Positions 15,674 through 23,775 of a stretch of DNA of 36,358 bases are shown piece after piece. A program made the translations under genes and the position numbers. Position 1 is the first letter of the stretch. Every line of letters begins with the position of its first letter. Origin of the DNA: a virus; IMG/VR virus record IMGVR_UViG_3300044996_000206, positions 1 through 36,358 of that record; one strand, 5' to 3'. The notes under the pieces were generated by a model. It did no database searches. It was not told the origin of the DNA and saw nothing but the letters and a program-made list of their open reading frames with translations.

Positions 15674-16360
15674 CTACTTTGATGCCCGGTTCACCGAGCC
15701 AAGGGTTTCAGCCTGATAGTGGATGTCGAATTCGAGCAAGCGGGTCTGCCCGTTGTAGGCATCCGTGTTCCCGTTTCGACGGATTGACCAGACAAGCATG
15801 TCGGATACCAGATACCCGGTCATGTCAATGTCAGGGAAGGTCGAGAGATTGTGCTTCTCCGCTGACGTGTTGTCACCCACGACAAGGGTGTGGTCCTGCC
15901 AAGCAGACCAACTCGAGAACGTGCCAGCCTTCGATGCGATGCGGTAGCGAAACTCCCAATCCACAGCAAGGTTACTGCCATCAGCCGTCACCTTCGTCCA
16001 GTGGATGTGCGGGGAAATCACAGTCCCTTCCTTCCACGCATGAGGCAGTTGGGCCACGCCCGCAATCACGTTCTCTTGATTGCCAGCGAACAGAAGCGTA
16101 CCGGGGTAGTCTGCCCCGTTGTCAAGGGTCGCCGGTGCAGGCGAGCCGACAGGATTGATACCCTGTGCAGGGAACCGCAGGTCCTCCCATAGGGCAGGGT
16201 CTTCCGTGTGGGAACCAACCGTGTCGCCGGTGTACGCTTCTTCTTCCAGCAAAGTGCGCAGGGCGTCCACCAGCGCATCCATATTCGTGATGCGAACAGG
16301 TTGCGAAGGGCCACCATCTTCATTCGTCATTGCGACCACACGAACAGGGTCATCAGGCAT
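15674..16360 (-). CDS. Virion structural protein with phage beta domain
   Basis: The protein (228 aa) has a long beta-rich domain with LWEDLRFPAQG (57-67), the HAWKEGTVISPHIHW core and WEFRYRIASKAGTFSSW, a domain found in various phage structural proteins that I know but cannot name precisely. The TAATG overlap with the DUF1360-like gene and its position inside the head-tail block fit a decoration or fibre protein. RBS: GGTGA, 3 bases before the ATG, with AAGGTGG further upstream. Confidence 0.68.
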   Translation of the reverse strand: MPDDPVRVVAMTNEDGGPSQPVRITNMDALVDALRTLLEEEAYTGDTVGSHTEDPALWEDLRFPAQGINPVGSPAPATLDNGADYPGTLLFAGNQENVIAGVAQLPHAWKEGTVISPHIHWTKVTADGSNLAVDWEFRYRIASKAGTFSSWSAWQDHTLVVGDNTSAEKHNLSTFPDIDMTGYLVSDMLVWSIRRNGNTDAYNGQTRLLEFDIHYQAETLGSVNRASK

Positions 16361-16692
16361 TATTCACCATCCACCTTTCCTGTCAGGAACGATTGCAAGC
16401 CCGCAATCGCCAGATAGGTGAGTATTATGTCGGTTATCGGTACAGGACGCACCACAGCCGTTCCTGTGAGTAAACAGAGCCATATTCCAAGGCAGTGCGG
16501 GCAGGAAAACAGTTCTGCCATCGTCCAGCGGAAACCGCCGAGACGTTTGCCAGAAGCCTTCTGCCCAAGCCAAGTCCGCAGGCGTTCAAACATCATGAAC
16601 GGGCCGCTCTCTTTCGTGACAAGCAGGGCGAGCCGGTAGGCGGCGAGTGCCGCAAGGATGAAACGGATGCCGAACGCAACATCAAAGGTCAT
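16360..16692 (-). CDS. DUF1360-like membrane protein
   Basis: The 110-residue protein follows the DUF1360 pattern: an N-terminal TM helix with AYRLALLVTKESGPF, a FERLRTWLG segment, then ELFSCPHCLGIW (61-71) with a CxxC pair and further hydrophobic stretches (72-85, 88-105). Function of the family is unknown. It is odd within a structural operon; a role at the host envelope is possible. The start has only a distant AGGT and depends on the near stop of the upstream gene. Confidence 0.75.
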   Translation of the reverse strand: MTFDVAFGIRFILAALAAYRLALLVTKESGPFMMFERLRTWLGQKASGKRLGGFRWTMAELFSCPHCLGIWLCLLTGTAVVRPVPITDIILTYLAIAGLQSFLTGKVDGE

Positions 16693-16696
16693 CGGG

Positions 16697-17665
16697 TCAA
16701 TCTACCTGAAATTCAGCACGTCCATGGTCGGTCATGGCAAGCAGTCCCCGCACGTCTGGATTTGCGACGTAGCCCCGGACTTGCTTGCCGCCAAAGCGAT
16801 AGCGCATCCCGCTTTCGCCGTAGTACGTCCTGACTGACAGGCTTCCACCCACGTACCGCAGAACGGTCATGCCTTCGGCGGCAGGCAGGGGGACATTGCT
16901 CTGAACCTGCGGGGTGGCAGGCACTGGACTGATGGTAGGGCGAGTGCGTTTTCCACAGCAACCCATCGGAAACTCTCCTCTTGCATAGATGTCGGCGTGG
17001 CGTTCCTCGATGATGCGGCGGGCATTGGTCGCCATTGCCGGATTTCGCTTTATCGTCTCAATCATGCCCTGCGGATTTCTCCGGTAACAGTAAAGTACAT
17101 CGGGGATGGAGTGACCGCAGATACCGACCTTGCCAGAGCGCAACCAGTAATCCCAATCTTCATACAGGGTCAGGGTTTCATCCCAACCGCCAAGCCGTTT
17201 CCAGTTCTCCGTCCGTTGCAGACATCCGTTGGGCCAGTAAACCGCCTGCATAAGTCGAGAGAAGTCGTACTCCCGGGCCAAGTAGGTCGAGCGTTGCTTG
17301 TCGTCAAACAGGATGGTCGAGCCGTACAGGAAACCATCGCCCGGGTATGCTCCAAGCGCAATGTCAATGGCGTTTGCCGCCAGATAATCGTCGGCGTCCA
17401 AGGGGAAGAAAAACTCCGTCTTGACGCTCTCCATCGAATAATTCCTCGCCGCCGCCAAGCCTTTCCTTTTCCCGGTCAGGTGCTTGACCAGCAGGCCCGG
17501 CCTGTCGGGGATTTCCTTTTCGACCAATCCCCATTCCACCACCGAATGGTCATTGACCAGAACGATGGGGTACTTTTCGGGGACGGACTTTATCGCCACC
17601 CGCAACCAATCCGCTTCCTGCTCGGACCGGACTTTTGCGGGAATAATCACAGTAACCTTGGTCAT
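16697..17665 (-). CDS. GT2 glycosyltransferase fused to a phage head-tail domain
   Basis: This 322-residue protein has a GT-A domain of family GT2 in residues 1-240: VTVIIPAK, the nucleotide-binding VLVNDHS, the metal-binding FPLDADDY (D90-D93) and a catalytic-type TLYEDWDYWLRSG. A Pro-rich linker follows. Residues about 262-322 form a small domain (LRYVGGSL...YYGESGMRYRFGGKQVRGYV) that phages often encode near capsid genes. The fusion suggests the enzyme is anchored to, or acts on, the virion. ATG 17665 overlaps the previous stop (ATGA) with GGAG 8 bases before it. Confidence 0.85.
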   Translation of the reverse strand: MTKVTVIIPAKVRSEQEADWLRVAIKSVPEKYPIVLVNDHSVVEWGLVEKEIPDRPGLLVKHLTGKRKGLAAARNYSMESVKTEFFFPLDADDYLAANAIDIALGAYPGDGFLYGSTILFDDKQRSTYLAREYDFSRLMQAVYWPNGCLQRTENWKRLGGWDETLTLYEDWDYWLRSGKVGICGHSIPDVLYCYRRNPQGMIETIKRNPAMATNARRIIEERHADIYARGEFPMGCCGKRTRPTISPVPATPQVQSNVPLPAAEGMTVLRYVGGSLSVRTYYGESGMRYRFGGKQVRGYVANPDVRGLLAMTDHGRAEFQVD

Positions 17666-19503
17666 GCCGGGAACTCCATATTGGCTACAATTCTGCTCCA
17701 CATTTCCTCATCCAGGACGTCGCCCATTTCCAGCATCACATGGGTCTTCGTGGATGGTTCTGCGTTCCAGCGCACAAAGGGCCAGCCCGCCTTTATGCGT
17801 GGGGTGGGTGTCCCGCTGATGCAGACTTCCCACCCGGTCGCCTTCAAGCCCTCGATGCTGTCCATTGTGCGGATGAACTCCCATTCATGATTGATACGAT
17901 ATTCCCCGATAAAACTGACCTTCGGGGCCGTGTAGATTTGAACGGGCCTGCCAAGTCCAGCATTGCGGTTCTTCCATTCCCTGCCGCCGAACCAATCGGG
18001 AAACTTGTGTCCAGATGAAAGCGAGCCGGGGTGCATCCGGTAGAACATCGTCACCTTATTGTCTGTAAGAAATTCCACCTTCCAGCCCTGTGATGCAATC
18101 CGCATCCACAGGCCAGCATCCTCGGCGGGGCTTTCGTACTTCCTAAACCCGCCAGCCCGTTCCCACGCAGACTTGCGGAAGATGCAGTTCGTAGGCACTC
18201 GGTTCCGGCCCAACGCCTGCTCCTTGAAATTGAAGCTGTCATTGAACCAGCGTTTCCCAATCGGGTTGAGATTTTCGTCGCACAACCCAAGCGGGCCGAA
18301 GACGATGCCAACCAGCGGGTCAGCGAATTTGGGCAACCCCCGCTGAACGTAATCCTTTGCCAGCACATCGTCGGCGTCCACGCACAGGATGATGTCGCCA
18401 GTGGCAGTTTCAATCCCGATGTTCCTTGCCCGGGCCACGCCCTGATTTACGTCAAGCCGGATGTACCTCACTCCATCGGGGATGCTCGGATTGTCCGTGC
18501 TTGCATCATCCACCACGATGATTTCATCAACGGGAACGGTCTGCTTGAAGATGGATTTCAACGTCTCCCCGATGTACCGGGCGTAGTTGTGCAGGGGGAC
18601 GACCACGCTGATTTTCGAGCGTGGGGCCGGGTTCTTCATCAGCCCCGCATAAAGGTCATAGGTCTGCTGGATGGGGGTGTCCCATGAGAACATCGTCCGG
18701 GCATAGTCCCTTGCCCAACTGCTGTACGCCCAATGGTGGAGCAGGACGTTTGTAATCGCCCGAGACAGGCCATCCATGTCACCCGGTTCCACCAGAACGC
18801 AACCCGTGCCATTCTGCAACCATTCCCGGTTGAAGCCCCAATCGAAGCCCACGACCGGGACACCCAAGGCCATCGCCTCCATCGTCGCCATGCTGTTGTT
18901 CTCGAGCGTGGTCGCCAGATAGATGCTGGTCTTTGCGAGAAATTTATAAAATTCTTTTCGGGGAAGTTTCCCGTAATTGTGGATGTTCTCCCCAATCGGT
19001 ATCAGGCTTGCGAGTTTCAGGTCGGTCCTGTTCCGGGCCAGCCAGAGAAGCGGGCGGGGGTCGCATACGGGATTTGCGGTCATCTTGGGCCAGAGTATCG
19101 GGCCGTGAACGTCGCCCCCGCTGGCGGGTAGTTGGTCGAAGTCCACGCCGTTGCGGATGACGGTAGGGCTGATGTGGAAGTCCCGGCGGTAGAAGTCGGC
19201 GGCAAGGTCGCTGACCGCAACCACCCTGCGGGCCGTCATTGCCAGTTTGAACAGTTCGGCGTTCACCTGTGCGGCTTGGGGGAACCAGCCTTTCAGGGAA
19301 GTGGGGTACACGCCATGAGAGTGGTAGACATCGAGCCTGCGCTCTGTCTGCCCGATGGCATGAACGATGACCAAATCGGCGGCGTCCTCGTTCTTCGTAA
19401 AGGTCACGCCCATCTTCTTCAAGTGCCTGTGATGGGCCTCGAGAACGGATGCCACCCCGCCGGACGGCATTTGCTTGTAGTTGGGGGAGATGTGGAGTTT
19501 CAA
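17662..19503 (-). CDS. Bifunctional glycosyltransferase (GT4 plus GT2)
   Basis: The 613-residue protein joins two glycosyltransferases. The first half is GT-B type GT4: an N-terminal PSGGVASVLEAHHRHL, the VYHSHGVYP region and the ENNSMATMEAMALGVPVVG EX7E motif. The second half (from about 300) is GT-A type GT2: ISVVVPLHNYARYI, EIIVVDDASTDN, CVDADD and ESPAEDAGLWMRI. It probably builds a sugar chain on a virion protein or on a lipid or protein of the host. The TTG at 19503 overlaps the preceding stop (TTGA); AGGTAGAG precedes it. The longer frame to 19536 is rejected. Confidence 0.88.
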   Translation of the reverse strand: MKLHISPNYKQMPSGGVASVLEAHHRHLKKMGVTFTKNEDAADLVIVHAIGQTERRLDVYHSHGVYPTSLKGWFPQAAQVNAELFKLAMTARRVVAVSDLAADFYRRDFHISPTVIRNGVDFDQLPASGGDVHGPILWPKMTANPVCDPRPLLWLARNRTDLKLASLIPIGENIHNYGKLPRKEFYKFLAKTSIYLATTLENNSMATMEAMALGVPVVGFDWGFNREWLQNGTGCVLVEPGDMDGLSRAITNVLLHHWAYSSWARDYARTMFSWDTPIQQTYDLYAGLMKNPAPRSKISVVVPLHNYARYIGETLKSIFKQTVPVDEIIVVDDASTDNPSIPDGVRYIRLDVNQGVARARNIGIETATGDIILCVDADDVLAKDYVQRGLPKFADPLVGIVFGPLGLCDENLNPIGKRWFNDSFNFKEQALGRNRVPTNCIFRKSAWERAGGFRKYESPAEDAGLWMRIASQGWKVEFLTDNKVTMFYRMHPGSLSSGHKFPDWFGGREWKNRNAGLGRPVQIYTAPKVSFIGEYRINHEWEFIRTMDSIEGLKATGWEVCISGTPTPRIKAGWPFVRWNAEPSTKTHVMLEMGDVLDEEMWSRIVANMEFPA

Positions 19504-20123
19504 CGCTCTACCTGCAGAACGGCTATGCCATTCCACCAGAGGGGATGATTGAGGCTGGCAGGTTCGATGTAAAGGCGCAGTTTCAATTCGGGGTACATGC
19601 CCATCAGTTCGAACAGGGCGTATCTGACGGTTTCAAATAGCATGTCGTCCAGAACAATGAAGCCGCCGTCCACGACAAACTGCATCCCCAACGTCACGCC
19701 CAAAACGGTCTGCTCGGTGGAGTGCTCGGCATCGTAATAGTACACGCCGACTTGGGTGTTGATGGGAAGCCCGGTCAGTAAAAAAGAGGCCATGTTCTCA
19801 TTGTGGAAGGTCACCCTGTCCTGCATCCCAAATGCAAGCAGGTTCTCTTGCAGGCGGCTTTCATCAGCCGCTTCCTGAAACTGCGAAAAGTCATCCACAC
19901 TGATTGCCTTGGCCTCATTCCCGGTAAGGGCGGCAATCAACGAACCGCCCTGATGCGTCCCTACTTCCAGATAGACCTCGCCCGGTTCCATGCACCCAAC
20001 CAGATGATTGAGCACATGCAAAAAGCGGGGGCGGGACATCGTATTGATTTTCGTGCAAATCAGTTGTAAAGGTTCAAGGTCTGCGACGGTAGCTATTGCG
20101 TTGGCAATATCGGGCTGTTTCAT
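19500..20123 (-). CDS. Class I SAM-dependent methyltransferase-like protein
   Basis: The 207-residue protein has the SAM-binding strand-loop VYLEVGTHQGGSLIAAL (51-67), then ISVDDF, and YYYDAEHSTEQT, close to the Methyltransf_24 / CmcI-like group that often modifies sugars or small molecules. It heads a glycosyltransferase pair with overlapping genes, so methylation of a virion glycan is the simple reading. AGAGG lies 4 bases before the ATG. It follows the hairpin after the capsid gene. Confidence 0.8.
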   Translation of the reverse strand: MKQPDIANAIATVADLEPLQLICTKINTMSRPRFLHVLNHLVGCMEPGEVYLEVGTHQGGSLIAALTGNEAKAISVDDFSQFQEAADESRLQENLLAFGMQDRVTFHNENMASFLLTGLPINTQVGVYYYDAEHSTEQTVLGVTLGMQFVVDGGFIVLDDMLFETVRYALFELMGMYPELKLRLYIEPASLNHPLWWNGIAVLQVER

Positions 20124-20140
20124 CTCGCCTCTATTCTGAT

Positions 20141-20166
20141 GGGTGGGGTAGTCACCTACCCCACCC
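20141..20166 (-). terminator. Strong GC hairpin after the capsid gene
   Basis: Perfect 11-bp stem GGGTGGGGTAG / CTACCCCACCC with a 4-base loop, 27 bases after the capsid stop. There is no U-tract. It nearly copies the stem after the tail tube gene (12203-12232), which points to a shared function in shielding or trimming the mRNA of highly expressed structural genes. Confidence 0.65.
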
Positions 20167-20193
20167 TGTCAGTCGTTACCAATCAGTCGTTGC

Positions 20194-21474
20194 TTATGCG
20201 GGGCGGTCGTTCACGCAATCATACGGGAAGTACTCGCTCCACGGGTCGGTGGACAGCGGGCCACCGATGACGTTGCAGGTGATGTTCTGGATGCGAACCT
20301 GCGCCCAAGGGGCTTCGCAGACCAGACGGTGCTGCATCTCGACCAGCCGCTCTTCGCAGGTGTGGTCGCTGACGTTCCACTGGAGCAGACGGCCACCGTC
20401 CAGCGACACATAGCCCTCGCCCTTCTTGGCGGCGATGGGGTTCATGTCGTTGTACTGACCGTACAGCCAGCGGCGGTTGCCCACGCCCCGGGTCAGCAGG
20501 TAGGCATCGAACGAGTTGCCACCATTGATGAGGCCGAAGTCGTAGGGCATCAGGGGGATGGTCATGCCTTCGATGGTGATTTGCCCGGCACCGAACATCC
20601 CGCCGTTGAGGGCATCGCGGAACCGGCGGGCCTCGAAGGACTGCATCTGCGTCATGTCGCCCGAGCACACCGTCCAGCAGGTGTAGGCATCGAGGACGCA
20701 GGTGGCGAAGGACGACGGCAGGACGAGAACCATGTCGCCTTCCACGAAACCGCGCCCGGCCAAGGACGGGACCTGATTCTTGCGGGTGCGGATGCGGCGG
20801 ACGAGGGCCATCAGCAGGTCCACGAAATTCGCCGTGTCGGGGATGGCATCGCCGTTCCACGTCGCACCGGAACCGCCGTCGAAGTCGTTGTCGTTCCAGT
20901 CAATCACGATGCTGTCAATGAAGCAACAGTCGTGTCCGGTGACGACCACGTTCTCCAGACCGTCGGTCTGACCCGAAGTGTCTTCGTTGCCATCGACGAC
21001 CATCTGCGCAAGGTCCTGAATAAGGGCCTCGACCGCACGGGCCACATCGTACTCACGGTCATCATTGATGAGCGTGCCATCGATGCGGTAGCGGGGGGAA
21101 ACCTCGCAGTAGTTCAGGCCGGTCTTGGTGATGTCACGAACCGGACCAACCCGGCGAAGGCGAGAGAAACCTTCGATTTCCAGTTCGCAGTATTCGCTCT
21201 CGATGGAGTTCGGGTCGGCGCACGGGTCGGCCAGCCAGCCCGCCGATTTCGTTCCCTGAACGGTCTTGCTCGCCCGGTTGAACAGGATAAACTCACGGAC
21301 GAGCTTGTAGGTGTTGGTCGGTTGCCAGCCCAACCAGTCGAGGAACGGATTGACACCGGCGAAGGACAGCGACATCAGGTCGTTGTCTCCGCACAGGTCG
21401 AACAGGGGCGGGATGGTGGAATACAGCCCATCCTCAGTCCCGAGCGTCAGGCGCTTCTTGAGAAATTCGTTCAT
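20194..21474 (-). CDS. Major capsid protein (HK97-fold type)
   Basis: The 426-residue protein follows the protease-scaffold gene and precedes head-tail genes, the standard place for the capsid protein. Visible parts fit: an N-terminal arm, the E-loop-like region, long helix ARAVEALIQDLAQMVVDGN (spine helix) and a C-terminal beta domain. It has several Cys residues (CGD, GHDCCF, CVLDAYTCWTVC), unusual for capsids. AAGGA lies 8 bases before ATG 21474; the longer frame to 21570 reads as low-complexity Arg/Pro and is rejected. A hairpin follows the stop. Confidence 0.85.
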   Translation of the reverse strand: MNEFLKKRLTLGTEDGLYSTIPPLFDLCGDNDLMSLSFAGVNPFLDWLGWQPTNTYKLVREFILFNRASKTVQGTKSAGWLADPCADPNSIESEYCELEIEGFSRLRRVGPVRDITKTGLNYCEVSPRYRIDGTLINDDREYDVARAVEALIQDLAQMVVDGNEDTSGQTDGLENVVVTGHDCCFIDSIVIDWNDNDFDGGSGATWNGDAIPDTANFVDLLMALVRRIRTRKNQVPSLAGRGFVEGDMVLVLPSSFATCVLDAYTCWTVCSGDMTQMQSFEARRFRDALNGGMFGAGQITIEGMTIPLMPYDFGLINGGNSFDAYLLTRGVGNRRWLYGQYNDMNPIAAKKGEGYVSLDGGRLLQWNVSDHTCEERLVEMQHRLVCEAPWAQVRIQNITCNVIGGPLSTDPWSEYFPYDCVNDRPA

Positions 21475-21490
21475 TGGCTTTTTCCTTTCG

Positions 21491-22027
21491 TTACTTGAGA
21501 ATGGACACGGTGGCCTTGGCGATTTCCTCCAACGACCCCGGTTCTTTCGGCTCGGGCTGGTTCGCCTCAACGGTGCGTGGGCGGTAGGTGATGCGCCCTG
21601 TCAGGCGGGGCATGTCCTTGACCGCCTGCTTTACCTTGTTTTCATCGGTCTGTTCCAGACCGGCAATGCGGGCCTCCAGAGCGGAGACCGTCGAGCGCAG
21701 TTCTTCGATGGTGGCGTTGGCCTCGGAGCGCAACGCCTCGATGCGCTCATCAAAAATGCCGTGAAGGTTCTCGGCAACCCGGCTGGCAAGGGCGGTCATC
21801 GTGTCATCGTCCATGACCAGTTCGGCGGCAGGGGCAGGCGGTTCGGCTGGCGTGGTCGGCTCGGTGGTCGTCTCGGTGGCTTCGGCATTGTCACGCCGAA
21901 TGAGATTGTCGGCCTCGATGCGAGCATTCACGCTGTCCACCTTCAACATGAGTTCCTCTGCCATCGCCTGCGCTTCCGGGTCATCGCCAACCAGCTTGCG
22001 CAGTTCCTCTTTCGTCTTTTCATTCAT
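21491..22027 (-). CDS. Nested scaffold protein from internal start
   Basis: Inside the protease gene, in the same frame, ATG 22027 (Met272) is preceded by AAGGAAGGAG with a 7-base spacer, better than most RBS in the window. The product would be the 178-residue helical scaffold without the protease, as lambda gene C holds the nested Nu3. It allows more scaffold than protease. Confidence 0.72.
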   Translation of the reverse strand: MNEKTKEELRKLVGDDPEAQAMAEELMLKVDSVNARIEADNLIRRDNAEATETTTEPTTPAEPPAPAAELVMDDDTMTALASRVAENLHGIFDERIEALRSEANATIEELRSTVSALEARIAGLEQTDENKVKQAVKDMPRLTGRITYRPRTVEANQPEPKEPGSLEEIAKATVSILK

Positions 22028-22840
22028 GCGATTTACTCCTTCCTTCTGGATATAGATGCCCGTAAACAGGCAGGCGGCATCCCGTTCTGCAAGGATGCTG
22101 ACTTCATGATTGTAGCCGTCGTTGTAGGTCGGGATGCTGATGCCTTCGGCAACTTCCAATTTCTCCCGGCCCTTGACGGGGTCGAAGTAGAAGCCGATGG
22201 ACAGACCGTAATACTCGGGGTCGGCTTCAACGGCCTTGCGTGCGGCCTGTGAAAGTGCGTCTTCGTTGAACGTGCCAGAGATGAGGTAGGCGTAGCCGTC
22301 CAGTGCAACGTAGTCTGCCTGCCCGAGCGTGATGCGTTCCCCGACATGGTAGAACGACAGGAACGGATAGTCCGCTTCGCCCGAATGGATTTTTTCGATG
22401 AAGGACTGATACAACGCCCGGGTGTCCAGTTCGCCGGAACGGTTCAGCACGGCGGTTGCGGCGGGGAAGGCGAACCAGCGGTACTTGCCATCGGCCTGAC
22501 GCAGAACACGCAGGCCACGCTTCTGCTGTTCCACTGGCTTGTAGTCCACTTCGACGGCCTGCATCTCTCCCAAGCCAACGCCGCCACTTCCCATCGTCAA
22601 GACGGTCTTGTACAGCAGGCCGTTCATGCCGACCACAGCGTACATGGAATTGCCATCCAGGTAAACATCAATCAGGGAGCGCATGATGCCATCCTGCTCA
22701 TAGAGATTGTCCAGTTGGGCATAGACCATCTGGTAGATGTTGGGGAGCGAAACGGCACGCTCAACGCTCGCCATCTTGATGCCGAGCAGGCGCATCACGG
22801 TCTGTAGGACTTCCATCATTGCGGGGTTCTTTTTATCCAT
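21491..22840 (-). CDS. Prohead protease fused to scaffold (XkdF-like)
   Basis: This 449-residue protein has a protease domain with FYHVGERITLG (His165) and YGLSIGFYF (Ser214), the His-Ser pattern of HK97-type prohead proteases. After residue about 270 comes a charged helical scaffold-like part with a Thr/Pro/Ala linker (319-335) and a long coiled coil (350-405). The protease trims capsid and scaffold during head maturation. AGGAG lies 5 bases before the ATG. It follows the promoter at 22905-22933 and stands before the capsid gene. An internal start at 22027 makes the scaffold alone. Confidence 0.85.
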   Translation of the reverse strand: MDKKNPAMMEVLQTVMRLLGIKMASVERAVSLPNIYQMVYAQLDNLYEQDGIMRSLIDVYLDGNSMYAVVGMNGLLYKTVLTMGSGGVGLGEMQAVEVDYKPVEQQKRGLRVLRQADGKYRWFAFPAATAVLNRSGELDTRALYQSFIEKIHSGEADYPFLSFYHVGERITLGQADYVALDGYAYLISGTFNEDALSQAARKAVEADPEYYGLSIGFYFDPVKGREKLEVAEGISIPTYNDGYNHEVSILAERDAACLFTGIYIQKEGVNRMNEKTKEELRKLVGDDPEAQAMAEELMLKVDSVNARIEADNLIRRDNAEATETTTEPTTPAEPPAPAAELVMDDDTMTALASRVAENLHGIFDERIEALRSEANATIEELRSTVSALEARIAGLEQTDENKVKQAVKDMPRLTGRITYRPRTVEANQPEPKEPGSLEEIAKATVSILK

Positions 22841-22860
22841 TTCGTCTCCTCAAAACAGAC

Positions 22861-22880
22861 GAGCCGCCTTGCGGCGGCTC
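22861..22880 (-). terminator. Hairpin in the leader of the protease-capsid mRNA
   Basis: Perfect 8-bp stem GAGCCGCC / GGCGGCTC with loop GCAA (a GNRA-type tetraloop on the minus strand), followed by GTCTGTTTTG. It may end transcripts from upstream, and is also in the 5' leader of RNA from the promoter at 22905-22933, 10-20 bases before the SD. A GNRA-capped stem can protect an mRNA 5' end. Confidence 0.55.
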
Positions 22881-22904
22881 ATGGGCCTTCTGTTCACAGG
22901 CAAT

Positions 22905-22933
22905 ATCATACTCCATAATCACGACTTTTTCAA
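22905..22933 (-). promoter_or_regulatory. Sigma70-type promoter for protease and capsid genes
   Basis: TTGAAA (22933-22928), 17-base spacer, TATGAT (22910-22905), expected RNA start near 22898. The -35 box lies in the last codons of the small gene at 22919. It adds capsid-level expression on top of the portal transcript. Confidence 0.72.
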
Positions 22934-23137
22934 GGCCTCCGCGAATGCGTCAAGGGGGATTTCCACAAAGGGCGTGTTCCTGCATCGGGAGCGAATTCGG
23001 TCGCCATCCTTGAATTGCAGGATGACTTTCCCATCACGGACAATCCGCTTGCACAGGATGATGCCATCAATCCGGACAATGGACGTGTCAGGGGCAATCG
23101 TAATCTTGCTTCCAGTAGGGTCAATCAAGGATTTCAT
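22919..23137 (-). CDS. Small beta-rich head region protein (72 aa)
   Basis: The protein has regular alternating strands (KITIAPDTSIVRIDGIILCKRIV) and no known family. It lies between the MuF-like and protease genes. Its ATG overlaps the previous stop (ATGA) and has only a weak TGGA, so translation is coupled. Its 3' end contains the -35 box of the capsid promoter. Confidence 0.72.
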   Translation of the reverse strand: MKSLIDPTGSKITIAPDTSIVRIDGIILCKRIVRDGKVILQFKDGDRIRSRCRNTPFVEIPLDAFAEALKKS

Positions 23138-23775
23138 GCGTAGTCCATGAGCGTGTCTTCAAAGCCGGTGACGGAGTTGTAGTACAGTTTCGTGCAACGG
23201 CATTTCGTAAGGCAACGGGTCTTTCCTTCACCGGGGAATGGGAAGTAGCCAATCGGCTTCCAGCCCTGCGACGCAAAGTCCTCGCAATCCTTGCAATGCT
23301 CCGCTATTCCCAACGCCCACTTCTCTTGGTCGAAGCCCGCCTTGCGCATGACCATGCCCCGGGCCTTCTCGAACGCTTCCTTTGCAGAGTTGGAGTACAT
23401 CTCGGCACGCCAAGCGATTTGCGTTTCAGTGAGATTGCCAGCGGCGACCTCGGCGGCGAAACCACGCAGGTAGCGATACTGCTCACGAACCATCGCCCCG
23501 ATGCGCCCCCAATCCGCTTGCGTCATTGCCGACAGGCCACCACGCCCAAGGATGTACTGGCGAATGTACTCCTGCTTGATTTCTTCCCGCATCAAGGCCT
23601 GCCACTGGCTCGCCGTGATGCTCTTATTGGCGACCAGTGCGGCAAGATTGTCCGTCGCTCCCTTCGAGCCGGACAGGGACGATAGCTCTATTGCCATAAG
23701 CCGTTCCAGCGAAACCGGCCCTTCGCCCACAAGCTCATATCGACCCGTGCTTGGGTCAAAGTAGGACTTGGGCAT
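23134..23775 (-). CDS. MuF/SPP1 gp7-like minor head protein
   Basis: The 213-residue protein lies right after the portal and has a helical N-terminal part and a C-terminal Cys pattern C161, C164, C188, C192, C194 (HCKDC...CLTKCRC), typical of the MuF family C-terminus. These proteins bind the portal and may enter the host with DNA. Known MuF proteins are often longer. ATG 23775 overlaps the portal stop (TAATG) after GGCGG. Confidence 0.82.
   Translation of the reverse strand: MPKSYFDPSTGRYELVGEGPVSLERLMAIELSSLSGSKGATDNLAALVANKSITASQWQALMREEIKQEYIRQYILGRGGLSAMTQADWGRIGAMVREQYRYLRGFAAEVAAGNLTETQIAWRAEMYSNSAKEAFEKARGMVMRKAGFDQEKWALGIAEHCKDCEDFASQGWKPIGYFPFPGEGKTRCLTKCRCTKLYYNSVTGFEDTLMDYA

Noticed and set aside
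20329-21498. Long plus-strand open frame opposite the capsid gene (389 residues)
   Set aside because: It is the antisense shadow of the GC-biased capsid gene, lacks an RBS and reads as low-complexity Val/Gly/Arg-rich sequence.
21475-21570. N-terminal extension of the capsid protein
   Set aside because: Arg/Pro/Ser-rich, overlaps the protease gene end and has no RBS, while ATG 21474 has AAGGA.
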